From the NCBI GenBank assembly GCA_964456185.1, contig CAYVZZ010000012.1, forward strand, positions 1 through 31,953: a DNA stretch of 31,953 nucleotides, in the 5' to 3' direction. The translations under genes and the position numbers were made by a program. Positions 7,799 to 15,148 of this stretch are shown piece after piece. The DNA comes from CAYVZZ01 sp964456185 (GTDB lineage: Bacteria > Pseudomonadota > Gammaproteobacteria > Pseudomonadales > Alcanivoracaceae). Every line of letters starts with the position of its first letter. The stretch's first letter is position 1. Under the pieces are notes generated by a model. It saw nothing but the letters and a program-made list of their open reading frames with translations. It was not told the DNA's origin and searched no databases.

Positions 7799-7981
7799 AT
7801 GGCAGATAAAATCAAGGTCACACAGACCAAAAGCAGTATTGGCCGGTTGAAGAATCACCGGGCTTGTTTGCGCGGGCTTGGCTTACGCCGCATTAATCAT
7901 ACGGTCGAAGTGGAAGATACCCCTTCTGTTCGCGGCATGATCAACACCGTGTCATACATGGTGCAGGTTGAGGGAGAATAA
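7799..7981 (+). CDS. rpmD: 50S ribosomal protein L30
   Basis: A 60-residue L30: DKIKVTQTKSSIGRLKNHRA, then LRGLGLRRINHTVEVEDTPSVRGMI, the whole family pattern. It is a small alpha/beta protein on the large subunit, missing in some bacteria. It starts 54 bases after rpsE, with only a weak Shine-Dalgarno (CGGAATTG). rplO starts two bases after its stop. Confidence 0.96.
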   Translation: MADKIKVTQTKSSIGRLKNHRACLRGLGLRRINHTVEVEDTPSVRGMINTVSYMVQVEGE

Positions 7982-7983
7982 TC

Positions 7984-8418
7984 ATGCGTTTGAATGAATT
8001 GCATCCAGCTACTGGCTCCCGTAAAGCCACTCGCCGTGTTGGCCGTGGTATCGGCTCTGGCATTGGCAAGACGGGCGGTCGCGGTATGAAAGGCCAGAAG
8101 TCACGTACTGGTGGTAGCGTTAAGCCGGGTTTCGAGGGTGGTCAAATGCCCTTACAACGTCGTGTGCCCAAGTTTGGTTTTAACTCTCGTTTGGCTGCGA
8201 ATACAGTTGGCGTCCGTTTGAGTGAGCTGAAAGCGGTTGAAGGCGATGAAGTTACCTTGCAATCACTGAAAGCCGCAAACATCATCGGCGAAAACTTTAA
8301 GTTCGCTAAGGTGTTCTTGCAGGGCGAGATTGATCGTGCGTTTACGGTCAAAGGCGTTAAGGTCACCAAAGGTGCCCGTGAAGCCATTGAAAAAGCCGGC
8401 GGCAAAGTCGAAGACTAA
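7984..8418 (+). CDS. rplO: 50S ribosomal protein L15
   Basis: A 144-residue L15 with the long glycine/arginine-rich N-terminal extension (residues about 12-50, KATRRVGRGIGSGIGKTGGR then GMKGQKSRTGG) that threads into the 23S rRNA, and the C-terminal domain KGVKVTKGAREAIEKAGGKVE. It is a late-assembly hub. GGGAGAATAATC precedes the ATG, overlapping the end of rpmD. secY starts nine bases downstream. Confidence 0.98.
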   Translation: MRLNELHPATGSRKATRRVGRGIGSGIGKTGGRGMKGQKSRTGGSVKPGFEGGQMPLQRRVPKFGFNSRLAANTVGVRLSELKAVEGDEVTLQSLKAANIIGENFKFAKVFLQGEIDRAFTVKGVKVTKGAREAIEKAGGKVED

Positions 8419-8427
8419 GGAATAGGT

Positions 8428-9807
8428 ATGGCCAAGGCAAAAGCAAAAACGCTAAATCCTCGAGCTGGGCAGCGCAGCACTCTGCGTGAGCTATGGCGTC
8501 GCATTGGGTTTGTATTTGGTGCTTTTGTTGTGTTCCGTATCGGCGCGCACATCCCGGTACCTGGTATTAACTCAGAAGGTTTGGCGCGCTTGTTCAACGA
8601 GAATCAAGGAACCGTATTGAGCATGTTCAACATGTTCTCGGGTGGTGCCTTGTCTCGTATGAGTGTGTTTGCTTTGGGTATTATGCCCTACATTACGGCG
8701 GCGATTATTGTGCAAATGATGACGCCAATTACGCCGTCTTGGAAACAGCTACAGAAGGAGGGTGAGCAGGGTCAGCGTAAATTAACGCAATACACTCGCT
8801 ACCTTACCGTTGGTTTGGCGTTGATTCAGTCATTTGGTATCGCTGCCGGCCTTTACACCCAAGGCATTACATTGGTGCCTGCTGATGCCAGCTCGCTACA
8901 ACTGTTGAACTTTTATTTTGTGGCCGTGACATCACTGGTAGCAGGCAGCGTTTTTGTGATGTGGCTGGGTGAACAGATTACCGAACGCGGTGTGGGTAAT
9001 GGTATTTCCCTGTTGATTTTTGCCGCGATTGTGGCGGGTATGCCCGGCGCTATTGCGCATACTTTTCAGGCCGCTCACCAAGGTGATATGAGCTACCTGA
9101 CAATGCTAATTGTGTTGGCAGTCGTCTTGGCCGTTTGTTTTGGCATTGTATTTGTCGAGCGAGGTCAGCGTCGTATCACGGTGAACTACGCGCGTCGTCA
9201 ACAAGGACGTCGGGTTTATGCGGCTCAACAGAGTCATTTGCCACTCAAGGTGAATATGGCGAGTGTAATTCCGCCTATTTTTGCAAGTTCGATTCTGTTG
9301 TTTCCCGCATCGATCAGCCAGTGGTTTGGTTCATCGTCTGATTCGTCATGGGCGATCTATCTGCGCCGTATAACGGATGCGTTGATGCCGGGACAGCCGT
9401 TGTACATTATTTTGTTTGTTGCCGGTATCGTATTTTTCTGTTTCTTCTACACCGCCTTGGTTTTCAACCCACGCGATGTGGCTGACAACCTGAAGAAGTC
9501 TGGCGCTTATGTGCCGGGTATCCGCCCAGGCGAACAAACAGCTCGTTACATTGATACGGTGATGGGGCGTTTGACACTCATTGGTGCGGGTTACATGTCA
9601 CTGGTTTGCCTATTGCCAGATGTGCTAAGAGCGGCATGGGATGTTCCCTTCTATCTAGGGGGCGTTTCAATCCTCATTGCTGTGGTCGTGGTGATGGATT
9701 TTTGGGCACAAATCAATGCGCATCTTACGTCTTCAGGGTATGAGAAGTATATGCGCAAAGATAAGACCAACATCAAAGGTTATGGCGGTAGCGGGCTAAT
9801 TCGCTAA
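8428..9807 (+). CDS. secY: protein translocase subunit SecY
   Basis: A 459-residue polytopic membrane protein with ten predicted helices, slightly longer than the 443 of E. coli. It forms the protein-conducting channel with SecE and SecG. Visible landmarks are FRIGAHIPVPGI in the first helix/plug region, MFNMFSGGALSRMSVFALGIMPYI, the cytoplasmic loop ITERGVGNGISLLIF, and the conserved C5 loop DVADNLKKSGAYVPGIRPG that interacts with SecA and ribosomes. It sits in the spc operon as in E. coli, nine bases after rplO. Confidence 0.98.
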   Translation: MAKAKAKTLNPRAGQRSTLRELWRRIGFVFGAFVVFRIGAHIPVPGINSEGLARLFNENQGTVLSMFNMFSGGALSRMSVFALGIMPYITAAIIVQMMTPITPSWKQLQKEGEQGQRKLTQYTRYLTVGLALIQSFGIAAGLYTQGITLVPADASSLQLLNFYFVAVTSLVAGSVFVMWLGEQITERGVGNGISLLIFAAIVAGMPGAIAHTFQAAHQGDMSYLTMLIVLAVVLAVCFGIVFVERGQRRITVNYARRQQGRRVYAAQQSHLPLKVNMASVIPPIFASSILLFPASISQWFGSSSDSSWAIYLRRITDALMPGQPLYIILFVAGIVFFCFFYTALVFNPRDVADNLKKSGAYVPGIRPGEQTARYIDTVMGRLTLIGAGYMSLVCLLPDVLRAAWDVPFYLGGVSILIAVVVVMDFWAQINAHLTSSGYEKYMRKDKTNIKGYGGSGLIR

Positions 9808-9841
9808 GCAGCTATTGGTTTATTAATTCGGCTATTGAGAA

Positions 9842-9852
9842 GGGGCAACCCC
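9842..9852 (+). promoter_or_regulatory. hairpin covering the rpmJ Shine-Dalgarno
   Basis: GGGG (9842-9845), CAA, CCCC (9849-9852) form a perfect 4-bp GC hairpin that ends on the base before the rpmJ ATG. The AAGGGG at 9840-9845 is the only plausible Shine-Dalgarno, so folding would hide it. The element may tune L36 output relative to SecY; regulation is inference. Confidence 0.4.
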
Positions 9853-9969
9853 ATGAAAGTACAAGCGTCCGTGAAGAAGGTTTGCCGTCATTGCAAGATC
9901 GTGCGCCGTAAAGGCCGGGTCATGGTGATTTGCAAATCAGAACCTCGACATAAACAGCGCCAAGGCTAA
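9853..9969 (+). CDS. rpmJ: 50S ribosomal protein L36 (zinc-binding type)
   Basis: A 38-codon gene translated directly from the sequence: MKVQASVKKVCRHCKIVRRK, followed by GRVMVICKSEPRHKQRQG. C11, C14, C27 and H33 form the zinc ribbon of the C+ type of L36. It is the last gene of the spc group, 45 bases after secY and 98 bases before rpsM, exactly as in E. coli. L36 stabilises the large subunit near the L11 stalk. Confidence 0.96.
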   Translation: MKVQASVKKVCRHCKIVRRKGRVMVICKSEPRHKQRQG

Positions 9970-9984
9970 GCTTTAGCGTAGTAG

Positions 9985-10013
9985 TTGAAACAATGCTGGA
10001 CAACAGGTAGTAT
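9985..10013 (+). promoter_or_regulatory. sigma-70-type promoter upstream of the alpha operon
   Basis: TTGAAA at 9985-9990 and TAGTAT at 10008-10013 are separated by exactly 17 bases. Transcription would start near 10020, leaving a leader of about 48 bases before rpsM. The E. coli alpha operon is known to have its own promoter in the same place. Based on match and position only. Confidence 0.6.
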
Positions 10014-10039
10014 GCTGCGCCTTTCGGCGTGAATCCAGC
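10014..10039 (+). promoter_or_regulatory. hairpin in the alpha operon leader
   Basis: CGCC (10018-10021) pairs with GGCG (10026-10029) over a TTTC loop, and GCTG (10014-10017) can pair with CAGC (10036-10039) across a bulge. In E. coli, S4 represses this operon through a structured leader just before rpsM. Whether this is the S4 target here is unknown; a transcript starting near 10020 would lack most of the 5' arm, so the full structure would exist only in readthrough RNA from spc. Confidence 0.35.
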
Positions 10040-10067
10040 GGAAAGATAAAATATATCGGAGATTGGC

Positions 10068-10424
10068 ATGGCCCGTATTGCAGGCGTCAACATACCGGAC
10101 AACAAACACACCGGCATCGCACTGACCTATATTTTCGGGGTTGGTCGCACTCGCGCACTTAAAGTGTGTGAAGCGGTAAACATCTTACCTGATGTGAAGG
10201 TGAGTGAGTTGTCCGAAACTCAACTTGATAGTGTTCGTTCTGAAATCGGTAAGTTCACCGTTGAAGGTGATCTGCGCCGTGAGATCACTATGAACATTAA
10301 GCGCCTGAAAGACCTTGGCACTTTCCGTGGTGTGCGTCATCGTCGTGGTTTGCCGTTGCGTGGGCAGCGGACCAAGACTAATGCCCGCACGCGCAAAGGG
10401 CCGCGCAAACCCATTCGCAATTAA
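10068..10424 (+). CDS. rpsM: 30S ribosomal protein S13
   Basis: A 118-residue S13 with ARIAGVNIPDNKHTGIALTYIFGVGRTRA at the N-terminus (helix-two-turn-helix) and the C-terminal GTFRGVRHRRGLPLRGQRTKTNARTRKGPRK. It pairs with S19 at the top of the head and touches the P-site tRNA. It is the first gene of the alpha operon; ATCGGAGATTGGC supplies the Shine-Dalgarno. Confidence 0.98.
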   Translation: MARIAGVNIPDNKHTGIALTYIFGVGRTRALKVCEAVNILPDVKVSELSETQLDSVRSEIGKFTVEGDLRREITMNIKRLKDLGTFRGVRHRRGLPLRGQRTKTNARTRKGPRKPIRN

Positions 10425-10443
10425 GCTGCTGGAATAACGCAAA

Positions 10444-10836
10444 ATGGCTAAACGAGATAAAAGCACCCGTCGCAAAAAAGTAAACCGTAGTGTTGCTGAC
10501 GGTATTGCTCATGTACATGCATCGTTCAATAACACGATCATTACCATTTCTGACCGTCAAGGCAATGTTCTGTCTTGGGCGACTGCTGGTGGCGCTGGCT
10601 TCCGTGGCTCGCGCAAGAGCACGCCTTTCGCGGCGCAGGTTGCCGCCGAACGCGCAGGCAACGCTGCCAAAGACTACGGGTTGAAGAATCTTGATGTCCG
10701 CGTGAAAGGCCCTGGTCCGGGTCGTGAGTCATCAGTTCGAGCACTCAATGCTTGCGGATATAAAATCACCAATATTGTGGATGTGACGCCTGTGCCGCAC
10801 AACGGCTGCCGTCCGCCCAAGAAACGTCGCGTTTAA
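10444..10836 (+). CDS. rpsK: 30S ribosomal protein S11
   Basis: A 130-residue S11. It has NRSVADGIAHVHASFNNTIITI, LSWATAGGAGFRGSRKSTPFAAQVAAE, VRVKGPGPGRESSVRAL and the C-terminal PVPHNGCRPPKKRRV; the NG pair there is the site known to form isoaspartate in E. coli. It lies on the platform near the E site. rpsD follows 13 bases later. Confidence 0.98.
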   Translation: MAKRDKSTRRKKVNRSVADGIAHVHASFNNTIITISDRQGNVLSWATAGGAGFRGSRKSTPFAAQVAAERAGNAAKDYGLKNLDVRVKGPGPGRESSVRALNACGYKITNIVDVTPVPHNGCRPPKKRRV

Positions 10837-10849
10837 GAGGTAATTTCAG

Positions 10850-11476
10850 ATGGCACGATATCTCGGCCCAAAGTGCAAATTGTCACGGCGCGAAGGGACT
10901 GATCTGTTCCTCAAGAGTGGCGTCCGTTCTCTCGATTCCAAGTGCAAAGCTAACCAGAAACCTGGTCAGGCCGCTGCTACCCGTCGTGGTGGTCGGTTGT
11001 CAGACTATGGCGTTCAGCTGCGCGAAAAGCAAAAAGTTCGTCGTACTTACGGTGTGCTTGAGAAGCAATTCCGCAACTATTATAAGAAGGCCGCCAAAGC
11101 TAAGGGTTCAACTGGTGAAAATTTGTTGAAATACCTTGAAGGGCGTCTGGATAACGTCGTTTACCGCATGGGCTTTGGTTCAACTCGAGCGGAAGCGCGC
11201 CAATTGGTTAACCATAATGCCATTCTGTTGAATGGACAAAAGGCATCTATTGCATCGATGCAGGTACAACCAGGTGACATCGTCTCTGTACGTGAGAAGT
11301 CACGCAATCAGCTTCGCATTAAAGGCGCGATGGAACTGGCTCAGCAACGTGGCTTCCCGACTTGGATTGAAGTCAACGAAGCAAAATTCGAAGGCACTTT
11401 CAAAGCTCGCCCTGAGCGCGCTGATCTGCCCGCCGAAATCAACGAAAATCTGATTGTCGAGCTGTATTCCAAGTAA
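10850..11476 (+). CDS. rpsD: 30S ribosomal protein S4
   Basis: A 208-residue S4, two longer than E. coli; the extra residues lie in the PGQAAATRRGGRLSDYG segment around residues 38-54. The S4 RNA-binding domain is clear (LEGRLDNVVYRMGFGSTRAEARQLVNH, about residues 91-120). It ends ENLIVELYSK. S4 starts small-subunit assembly and in E. coli represses the alpha operon. Cysteines at 9 and 32 do not form a full zinc site. rpoA starts after 39 bases. Confidence 0.98.
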   Translation: MARYLGPKCKLSRREGTDLFLKSGVRSLDSKCKANQKPGQAAATRRGGRLSDYGVQLREKQKVRRTYGVLEKQFRNYYKKAAKAKGSTGENLLKYLEGRLDNVVYRMGFGSTRAEARQLVNHNAILLNGQKASIASMQVQPGDIVSVREKSRNQLRIKGAMELAQQRGFPTWIEVNEAKFEGTFKARPERADLPAEINENLIVELYSK

Positions 11477-11515
11477 TCAGCTTGCTCTTTAAAGGCAGTA
11501 ACTGTTGAGGCACTC

Positions 11516-12532
11516 ATGACAGCATTGAATGAATTTTTGACACCGCGTACATTGGCCGTTACCACCCTCAGCCCAACTAGGGCTAAGGTTGTTCTCGAGC
11601 CGCTGGAACGTGGCTTCGGTCATACGTTGGGTACTGCCTTGCGCCGCATTTTGCTTTCCAGCATGGGTGGCAGCGCAATTACCGAGGTGGAAATTGACGG
11701 CATTCAGCACGAGTACTCCTCGATTGAGGGCGTGCAGGAAGATGTCATCAACATCTTGCTCAATTTGAAAGGTGTGGCACTGACGCTCAACGATAGCAAT
11801 GAAGCTGAGCTTGAACTCGTCAAGAAAGGCCCAGGTGTCGTCACAGCTGACGATATCAAGCGCGACCACAGTGTTGAAATTGCCAACCCGGATCACGTGA
11901 TTTGCAACATCACCAGTGATACCGAGATCAGCATGCGTTTGAAAGTCGACAGTGGTCGTGGTTACGTCACCTCTGTTGAGCGTGATGAGCAAAGCGACGA
12001 GCAAACTAGCGGTATCGGCTTGTTGCATCTGGACGCCAGCTACAGTCCTGTACGCCGCGTTGCCTATGTCGTGGAAGCGGCACGCGTCGAACAGCGCACC
12101 GATTTGGATAAGCTGGTTATTGATTTGGAAACGAATGGCACGCTGGATCCTGAAGATGCAATTCGCCGCGCCGCCACCATCTTGCAGCAACAGATCGCTG
12201 TTTTTGTTGACATGGAACAGGCTATCGAGCCTGAGCCACAAGAAGAAGAGGAAGAAGTTGATCCTGTTCTACTGCGTCCGGTGGATGATCTGGAATTGAC
12301 AGTACGTTCTGCCAACTGCCTGAAAGCCGAGAACATCTACTACATTGGCGACTTAGTACAGCGTACTGAAGTTGAGCTGCTGAAAACCCCTAATCTTGGC
12401 AAGAAGTCACTCACCGAGATTAAAGACGTATTGGCGTCCAAAGGCCTGTCACTGGGACAGCGTTTGGATAATTGGCCGCCAAGCAGCATTAAAGAAGACG
12501 AGCGCTTGGCTCCGACCACGCGTCTGCGCTAA
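11516..12532 (+). CDS. rpoA: DNA-directed RNA polymerase subunit alpha
   Basis: A 338-residue alpha subunit (E. coli 329). The N-terminal dimerisation domain has PLERGFGHTLGTALRRILLSSM and SIEGVQEDVINILLNLK; an acidic linker (EPEPQEEEEEVDP, about residues 240-252) leads to the C-terminal domain with VDDLELTVRSANCLKAENI and LLKTPNLGKKSLTEIKDVL, which binds UP elements and activators. A short extra tail (EDERLAPTTRLR) follows the normal end WPPSSI. Co-transcription with rpsD and rplQ is typical. Confidence 0.98.
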   Translation: MTALNEFLTPRTLAVTTLSPTRAKVVLEPLERGFGHTLGTALRRILLSSMGGSAITEVEIDGIQHEYSSIEGVQEDVINILLNLKGVALTLNDSNEAELELVKKGPGVVTADDIKRDHSVEIANPDHVICNITSDTEISMRLKVDSGRGYVTSVERDEQSDEQTSGIGLLHLDASYSPVRRVAYVVEAARVEQRTDLDKLVIDLETNGTLDPEDAIRRAATILQQQIAVFVDMEQAIEPEPQEEEEEVDPVLLRPVDDLELTVRSANCLKAENIYYIGDLVQRTEVELLKTPNLGKKSLTEIKDVLASKGLSLGQRLDNWPPSSIKEDERLAPTTRLR

Positions 12533-12585
12533 TAGATTTAAACGAATTTAGCCGGCCTGTACCGGATTGATTAAAGGATACTGAC

Positions 12586-12972
12586 ATGCGTCATCGTAAA
12601 AGTGGCCGTAAATTGGGTCGTAACTCTTCACATCGTAAAGCGATGTTCCGTAATATGACGGTTTCGCTACTTGAGCATGAAGCCATTAAAACGACGTTGC
12701 CTAAGGCAAAAGAATTGCGTCGTGTCGCTGAGCCGTTGATCACCTTGGCTAAAGAAGACTCTGTCGCCAACCGTCGTTTGGCTTTCGCGCGCACTCGCTC
12801 GGACGCTGCCGTTGGTAAGCTCTTTGGCGAACTGGGGCCGCGTTACCAAGACCGCCCAGGTGGATATCTGCGCATTTTGAAGATGGGCTACCGCGCTGGC
12901 GACAGTGCACCAATGGCCTTTGTCGAGTTGGTTGATCGCCCGCAACTCGATGCTGACGAAGACGATGCATGA
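12586..12972 (+). CDS. rplQ: 50S ribosomal protein L17
   Basis: A 128-residue L17: MRHRKSGRKLGRNSSHRKAM, then RNMTVSLLEHEAIKTTLPKAKELR and the C-terminal GGYLRILKMGYRAGDSAPMAFVELVDR, followed by an acidic end (DADEDDA). It is the final gene of the alpha operon, 53 bases after rpoA with AAAGGA upstream, and the terminator lies 15 bases after its stop. Confidence 0.98.
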   Translation: MRHRKSGRKLGRNSSHRKAMFRNMTVSLLEHEAIKTTLPKAKELRRVAEPLITLAKEDSVANRRLAFARTRSDAAVGKLFGELGPRYQDRPGGYLRILKMGYRAGDSAPMAFVELVDRPQLDADEDDA

Positions 12973-12987
12973 TATCATCGCTTTATC

Positions 12988-13020
12988 AAAAAAGCCGAGT
13001 GTAACAACTCGGCTTTTTTT
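12988..13020 (+). terminator. intrinsic terminator after rplQ
   Basis: AAAAAAGCCGAGT (12988-13000) pairs with ACTCGGCTTTTTT (13007-13019) around a 6-base loop, followed by T residues. The A-tract on the other side makes it work on the minus strand too, so it can also stop rnt transcription, which converges on it. Confidence 0.93.
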
Positions 13021-13076
13021 GTGCTTAAGAAAAATGAAATGAGCCAAGCTAATGCATCACATCACCGGAGAAGGTG

Positions 13077-13748
13077 CTAAAGCTCGGAATTGGTGTCGAA
13101 TAGGGTGGGCGGTATCTCTTTCGGTGCAGGAGGAGGCCAGCCGCCCAGTAACTGGAAGCGGTTCACCAGACTACAAAACAATTCCGCAGTGCGTGTGGTG
13201 TCATAAAGCGCAGAATGCGCCTGCTGTTGGCTAAATTTAATGCCAGCCATGCCACAGGCTTTAGCAAGCACTGTCTGCCCATAAATGAGACCAGACAAGC
13301 TGGCGGTATCAAAATTTGAAAAGGGGTGGAAAGGGTCGCGTTTGATGTTACAGCGAGAAACGGCGGCTTTAATAAACCCATGATCGAAACTGGCATTATG
13401 TGCCACTAAAACTGCACGATTGCATTTGTGCGCTTTTATTTCGCGACGTACCGCTTTGAAGATTCCTTTTAATGCCACTTCTTCATCGACCGCCCCGCGT
13501 AACGGGTTATACGGATCAATGCCGGTAAACGCTAACGCCTCTTTTTCCAGGTTGGCACCGGCGAAAGGCGACACATGATAGTGAATGCGCTCACTAGGGT
13601 AGAGTAACCCTTTGTCGTCCATACGCACCAGCACGGCTGCAATTTCCAGCAGCGCATCGGTTTGCGCATTGAATCCCGCCGTTTCAACGTCGATCACGAC
13701 AGGCAGGAAACCGCGGAAGCGATTAACAAGTTTGGGAGGGGTCGCCAT
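13077..13748 (-). CDS. rnt: ribonuclease T
   Basis: A 223-residue DEDDh 3'-5' exoribonuclease that matures tRNA and other stable RNA 3' ends. The N-terminus RFRGFLPVVIDVETAGFNAQ carries catalytic D20 and E22; D122 is in AHNASFDHGF, H178 and D183 in AHSALYDTTRTAELF. Spacing matches E. coli RNase T (D23, E25, D125, H181, D186). FHPFSNFDTASLSGL and LGGWP near the C-terminus are also typical. It converges on rplQ and may share a transcript with upstream queG (55-base gap). Confidence 0.96.
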   Translation of the reverse strand: MATPPKLVNRFRGFLPVVIDVETAGFNAQTDALLEIAAVLVRMDDKGLLYPSERIHYHVSPFAGANLEKEALAFTGIDPYNPLRGAVDEEVALKGIFKAVRREIKAHKCNRAVLVAHNASFDHGFIKAAVSRCNIKRDPFHPFSNFDTASLSGLIYGQTVLAKACGMAGIKFSQQQAHSALYDTTRTAELFCSLVNRFQLLGGWPPPAPKEIPPTLFDTNSEL

Positions 13749-13803
13749 GAAAGCTCCAGCAAAGAGAAGACAATGCTAGAAGCCTACTGTGCAGAAAGCA
13801 AAT

Positions 13804-14880
13804 CTACTCGCGGGTGGTAAGCCGCTTCAGTGCCCAGTCAATATGCTCGTCCAATAACGTATTTTGCCCCTGTCGAGATTTTAATGCCGCAATGGCTTCA
13901 GCGCTGGCCGGACCATTGCCTAGCCCCACCGCAAGATTGCGTAACCAACCAATATAGCCTGAACGGCGAATGGCAGAGCCGCGTGTATTCATATCCCAAG
14001 TGTCTTCGTCCCACATAAAGAGCTCGACCAAGCTGGCCTGATCAAGACCGTGTCGGGGCTGAAAGTCGTCATTTTTTGAGATATGGGCAAATTTGTTCCA
14101 AGGGCAAACCAGTTGGCAGTCATCACAGCCGAACACCCGGTTACCCATGAGTGGACGAATTTCAGGGTCGATGGCGCCTTTGTTCTCAACCGTATGATAG
14201 GTGATGCAACGTCTGGCATCTAGCTTGTATGGGGCAATAATGGCGCCGGTGGGGCACACATCAATGCAGGCACTGCAGGTGCCACAGTGGTCTGACGCTG
14301 GTTCATCAACGGGAAGCGGGATATCGGTGTATATTTCGCCAAGGAAAAAGTAACTGCCTGCCTGTTTGTTAATAATTAGCGTGTGCTTGCCCTGCCAACC
14401 CAGCCCCGCCTTTTCGGCCAATGGCTTTTCCATGACAGGAGCGCTATCGACAAAAGCGCGCCCTAACTCGGAATCCGCCACTTCCTCCTTGAGACGGTTG
14501 GCCAGTTTTGCCAATTTGCGGCGCATCATCTTGTGATAGTCGCGGCCTAAGGCATAACGAGAAATATAGGCCTTGTCGGGGGAATTTAGTGTAGTCCAAG
14601 CCTTTTCTGTCGCTTGTGGAATATCATCCCCAGTCCAATAATCCATGCGTGCCGAAATAACGCGAAACGTGCCCGGTTCAAGCAAGTGTGGACGGGTGCG
14701 TTTAGCGCCATGGGCGGCTAGCCACGCCATGTCGCCGTTATAACCCTTGCTGAGCCAGTCGGTGAGGCGGGATTCAGCCAAATCGAGATGCGTATCGGTA
14801 ATACCCACCTGCTGGAAGCCAAGTTCATGCGCCCATTCATGGATGCGAGTGACAAGTTGCTGTAGCTGATCTTCCGTCAT
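13804..14880 (-). CDS. queG: epoxyqueuosine reductase
   Basis: A 358-residue cobalamin-dependent iron-sulfur enzyme that makes queuosine from epoxyqueuosine in tRNA anticodons. FVDSAPVMEK (D145) contains the catalytic aspartate position of the family; two ferredoxin-type cysteine clusters are seen, CGTCSACIDVCP (C199, C202, C205, C209) and CDDCQLVCPW (C252, C255, C259). AEKAGLGWQGKHTLII is also characteristic. The N-terminal cobalamin-binding domain and the C-terminal HEAT-like helices are present, so it is complete. It points away from the thiamine locus. Confidence 0.96.
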   Translation of the reverse strand: MTEDQLQQLVTRIHEWAHELGFQQVGITDTHLDLAESRLTDWLSKGYNGDMAWLAAHGAKRTRPHLLEPGTFRVISARMDYWTGDDIPQATEKAWTTLNSPDKAYISRYALGRDYHKMMRRKLAKLANRLKEEVADSELGRAFVDSAPVMEKPLAEKAGLGWQGKHTLIINKQAGSYFFLGEIYTDIPLPVDEPASDHCGTCSACIDVCPTGAIIAPYKLDARRCITYHTVENKGAIDPEIRPLMGNRVFGCDDCQLVCPWNKFAHISKNDDFQPRHGLDQASLVELFMWDEDTWDMNTRGSAIRRSGYIGWLRNLAVGLGNGPASAEAIAALKSRQGQNTLLDEHIDWALKRLTTRE

Positions 14881-14912
14881 TCGCGCATTCTATCACTAGC
14901 TCGGTCGTCGTG

Positions 14913-14941
14913 TTGGCAGACGCGGTGTGACGGCGTAAGAT
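14913..14941 (+). promoter_or_regulatory. sigma-70-type promoter of the thiamine locus
   Basis: TTGGCA at 14913-14918 and TAAGAT at 14936-14941 are 17 bases apart. The expected start near 14948 lies about 36 bases before the TPP aptamer, as needed for a working riboswitch. A TTGACA at 14959 has no usable -10 and would start transcription inside the aptamer, so this pair is preferred. Confidence 0.6.
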
Positions 14942-14983
14942 ATGCCGCGTCGAAAGAATTGACACACCATTACATTCATTTCA

Positions 14984-15061
14984 AAGCGGGGGTGTCCGAC
15001 TTTTGTCGGGCTGAGACTGACCCTTTGAACCTGATCCGGATCACACCGGCGTAGGGAGCTT
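14984..15061 (+). promoter_or_regulatory. TPP riboswitch (thi-box)
   Basis: The conserved thi-box elements are present in order: GGGGTG (14990-14995), a 7-bp stem-loop GTCCGAC-TTTT-GTCGGGC (14994-15011), CTGAGA (15011-15016), ACCCTTTGAACCTGATCCGG (from 15020) and CCGGCGTAGGGA (15046-15057). The closing P1 helix can form between AAGC (14984-14987) and GCTT (15058-15061). AGGGAG at 15053-15058 is also the Shine-Dalgarno of the next ORF, so TPP binding should block translation. No terminator hairpin with a T-run follows, which supports translational control. Confidence 0.95.
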
Positions 15062-15064
15062 ATC

Positions 15065-15148
15065 ATGCTACAAACGCACTGGGCGTCGCTTAAGGCGTCT
15101 GCAAAAGTTGTGCTGTCGCTTTGGTTACAAAGCGAGGTGCACCAATGA
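15065..15148 (+). CDS. 27-residue leader ORF inside the riboswitch expression platform
   Basis: ATG at 15065 sits six bases after the AGGGAG embedded in the riboswitch. The frame runs 27 codons (begins MLQTHWASLKASA, ends WLQSEVHQ) and stops at TGA 15146-15148, overlapping the ATG of the receptor gene as ATGA. It is mildly hydrophobic in the middle (VVLSLWL) and resembles no known protein to me. I infer a leader peptide that couples the riboswitch to translation of the TonB receptor. Sequence support is the start, Shine-Dalgarno and overlap; expression is not shown. Confidence 0.55.
   Translation: MLQTHWASLKASAKVVLSLWLQSEVHQ
15117..15134 (+). promoter_or_regulatory. hairpin next to the TonB receptor Shine-Dalgarno
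   Basis: CGCTTTG (15117-15123), GTTA loop, CAAAGCG (15128-15134) is a perfect 7-bp stem inside the end of the leader ORF. It ends on the first G of GAGGTG (15134-15139), the ribosome binding site of the receptor gene. A ribosome reading the leader ORF would melt it, which fits translational coupling. Confidence 0.5.

Noticed and set aside
14959..14987. TTGACA at 14959 as promoter of the thiamine locus
   Set aside because: No usable -10 at 16-18 bases, and transcription would start inside the aptamer.
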